Source: Gorillibacterium sp. (GTDB taxonomy: Bacteria > Bacillota > Bacilli > Paenibacillales > NBRC-103111). From it: a DNA stretch of 6,142 nt. The notes under the pieces were generated by a model. The model saw only the letters and a program-made list of their open reading frames with translations. It made no database searches and was not told the DNA's origin. Numbering within the stretch: position 1 is the stretch's first letter; every line of letters begins with the position of its first letter. The stretch spans positions 1 through 6,142 of the forward strand of contig JAIMBU010000193.1 in the NCBI GenBank assembly GCA_023511325.1, given 5' to 3'. Shown piece after piece: positions 5,379 through 6,142 of this stretch. Both the position numbers and the translations under genes were made by a program.

Positions 5379-6142
5379 TTGAACGGTAAAGATATAACAG
5401 CATTATTTTCCCTAGCAGCAATTTGGGGAGCATCCTTTCTTTTTATGAAAATAGCAGCACCTGTACTTGGTCCGTTTTTTACAACTGAATTGCGGGTCAC
5501 CATTGCGGGTATCGTTCTGCTGGTCTATGCTTTTTTTAGCAAGCATCACCTTGGCATCATGGGGAAGTGGAAGCAATTCTTATTGCTAGGCGCATTAAAT
5601 GCAGCGATTCCCTTTTCTTTGATCTGTATGGCAGAGCTGAATCTCAATGCTTCGCTAGCAGCCATTCTTAATGCGACAACACCGATGTTTACAGCACTCA
5701 TTGCCTGGGGCTGGTCGAAAGAGGCGCTTACGCGCTATAAAACCATAGGACTGTTAATCGGGCTAGTTGGAGTTGCCGTACTTGTAGGGTGGACACCTAC
5801 CCCAATGGGAAGAACAGGTCTCTATTCCGTATTATTCTCCCTGCTTGCTGCTGTCTCATATGGTCTTGGTGGTGTCTATACTGCGCGCGAGTTCAAAGGA
5901 GTTAAGCCGATTGACATGGCTATTGGTCAGCAATTTGGAGCAGGTCTCTTATTGTTCCCATTCGCACTGATCTACTTCCCGAAACAGGCCCCGTCTGCAG
6001 AAGTCGTTTATTCCATTCTTGGGTTATCGATCATGTGTACGGCGGTTGCCTATCTGATCTTTTTCCGACTGATTTCGAGTATCGGAGCAGTGAAGGCCGT
6101 CAGCGTAACATTATTGGTGCCGATTTTTGGGATCGTTTGGGG
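5379..6142 (+). CDS. EamA/DMT-family transporter (3'-truncated by window edge)
   Basis: This is a membrane transporter of the drug/metabolite superfamily (RhaT/YdcZ/EamA group). It is open for 254 codons from TTG 5379 to the window end without a stop; complete relatives are about 290-310 residues, so roughly the last one or two helices are missing. The first EamA repeat (about 6-137) starts with AAIWGASFLFMKIA, has the family Arg39 in the second helix (ELRVTIAG), and includes LNASLAAILNATTPMFTALIAW. The second repeat begins near residue 146 (LYSVLFSLLAAVSYGLGGVY) and continues through FFRLISSIGAVKAVSVTLLVP, the usual helix-9 region. The gene begins 37 bp after the SDR stop with no terminator between them, so co-transcription is likely. 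Family members export amino acids, metabolites or drugs. Specificity cannot be assigned, although the neighbouring oxidoreductases hint at a small organic acid or amino-acid derivative. Confidence 0.9.
   Translation, partial: MNGKDITALFSLAAIWGASFLFMKIAAPVLGPFFTTELRVTIAGIVLLVYAFFSKHHLGIMGKWKQFLLLGALNAAIPFSLICMAELNLNASLAAILNATTPMFTALIAWGWSKEALTRYKTIGLLIGLVGVAVLVGWTPTPMGRTGLYSVLFSLLAAVSYGLGGVYTAREFKGVKPIDMAIGQQFGAGLLLFPFALIYFPKQAPSAEVVYSILGLSIMCTAVAYLIFFRLISSIGAVKAVSVTLLVPIFGIVW

Overview
The window reads like part of a low-to-mid GC Firmicute chromosome, most likely Paenibacillus or a close relative. The reasons are strong AGGAGG-type ribosome binding sites, TTG/GTG start codons, a ykwC-type dehydrogenase very close to the Bacillus subtilis protein as I remember it, and a BmpA/Nup-type nucleoside permease. 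The genus is an inference from protein style and was not tested by any search.

Layout. (1) Positions 1-905 hold the 3' part of a nucleoside ABC transporter inner-membrane permease (YufQ/NupQ type), whose start lies off the left edge. (2) A long hairpin at 958-1004, with A and T tracts on both sides, is placed to end transcription from both directions. (3) A LysR-family regulator runs leftward (2024-1092). (4) An 88-bp divergent intergenic region carries several nested inverted repeats. (5) A YjeH-like amino-acid exporter of the APC superfamily runs rightward (2113 or 2128 to 3429). (6) An extended -10 promoter precedes ykwC (3525-4406, beta-hydroxyacid dehydrogenase). (7) A short-chain dehydrogenase of an unusual subfamily follows (start 4457-4463, end 5341). 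(8) An EamA/DMT-family transporter starts at TTG 5379 and runs off the right edge.

How the genes may work together. The LysR gene and the divergent exporter form the classic arrangement of a ligand-sensing regulator controlling its own efflux pump; this is inferred from orientation, spacing and repeats. The ykwC, SDR and EamA genes follow on the same strand with gaps of 50 and 37 bp and no visible terminator, so they probably share a transcript. Two NAD(P)-dependent oxidoreductases with a drug/metabolite exporter suggest reduction of a small aldehyde or keto/hydroxy acid plus export of a product, but the substrate cannot be read from the sequence. The nucleoside permease belongs to a separate upstream operon.

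No mobile element, CRISPR array, tRNA, rRNA or clearly new system is visible. The points most worth checking are the operator architecture at 2026-2098, the non-canonical catalytic residues of the SDR, and the start codon of the exporter.
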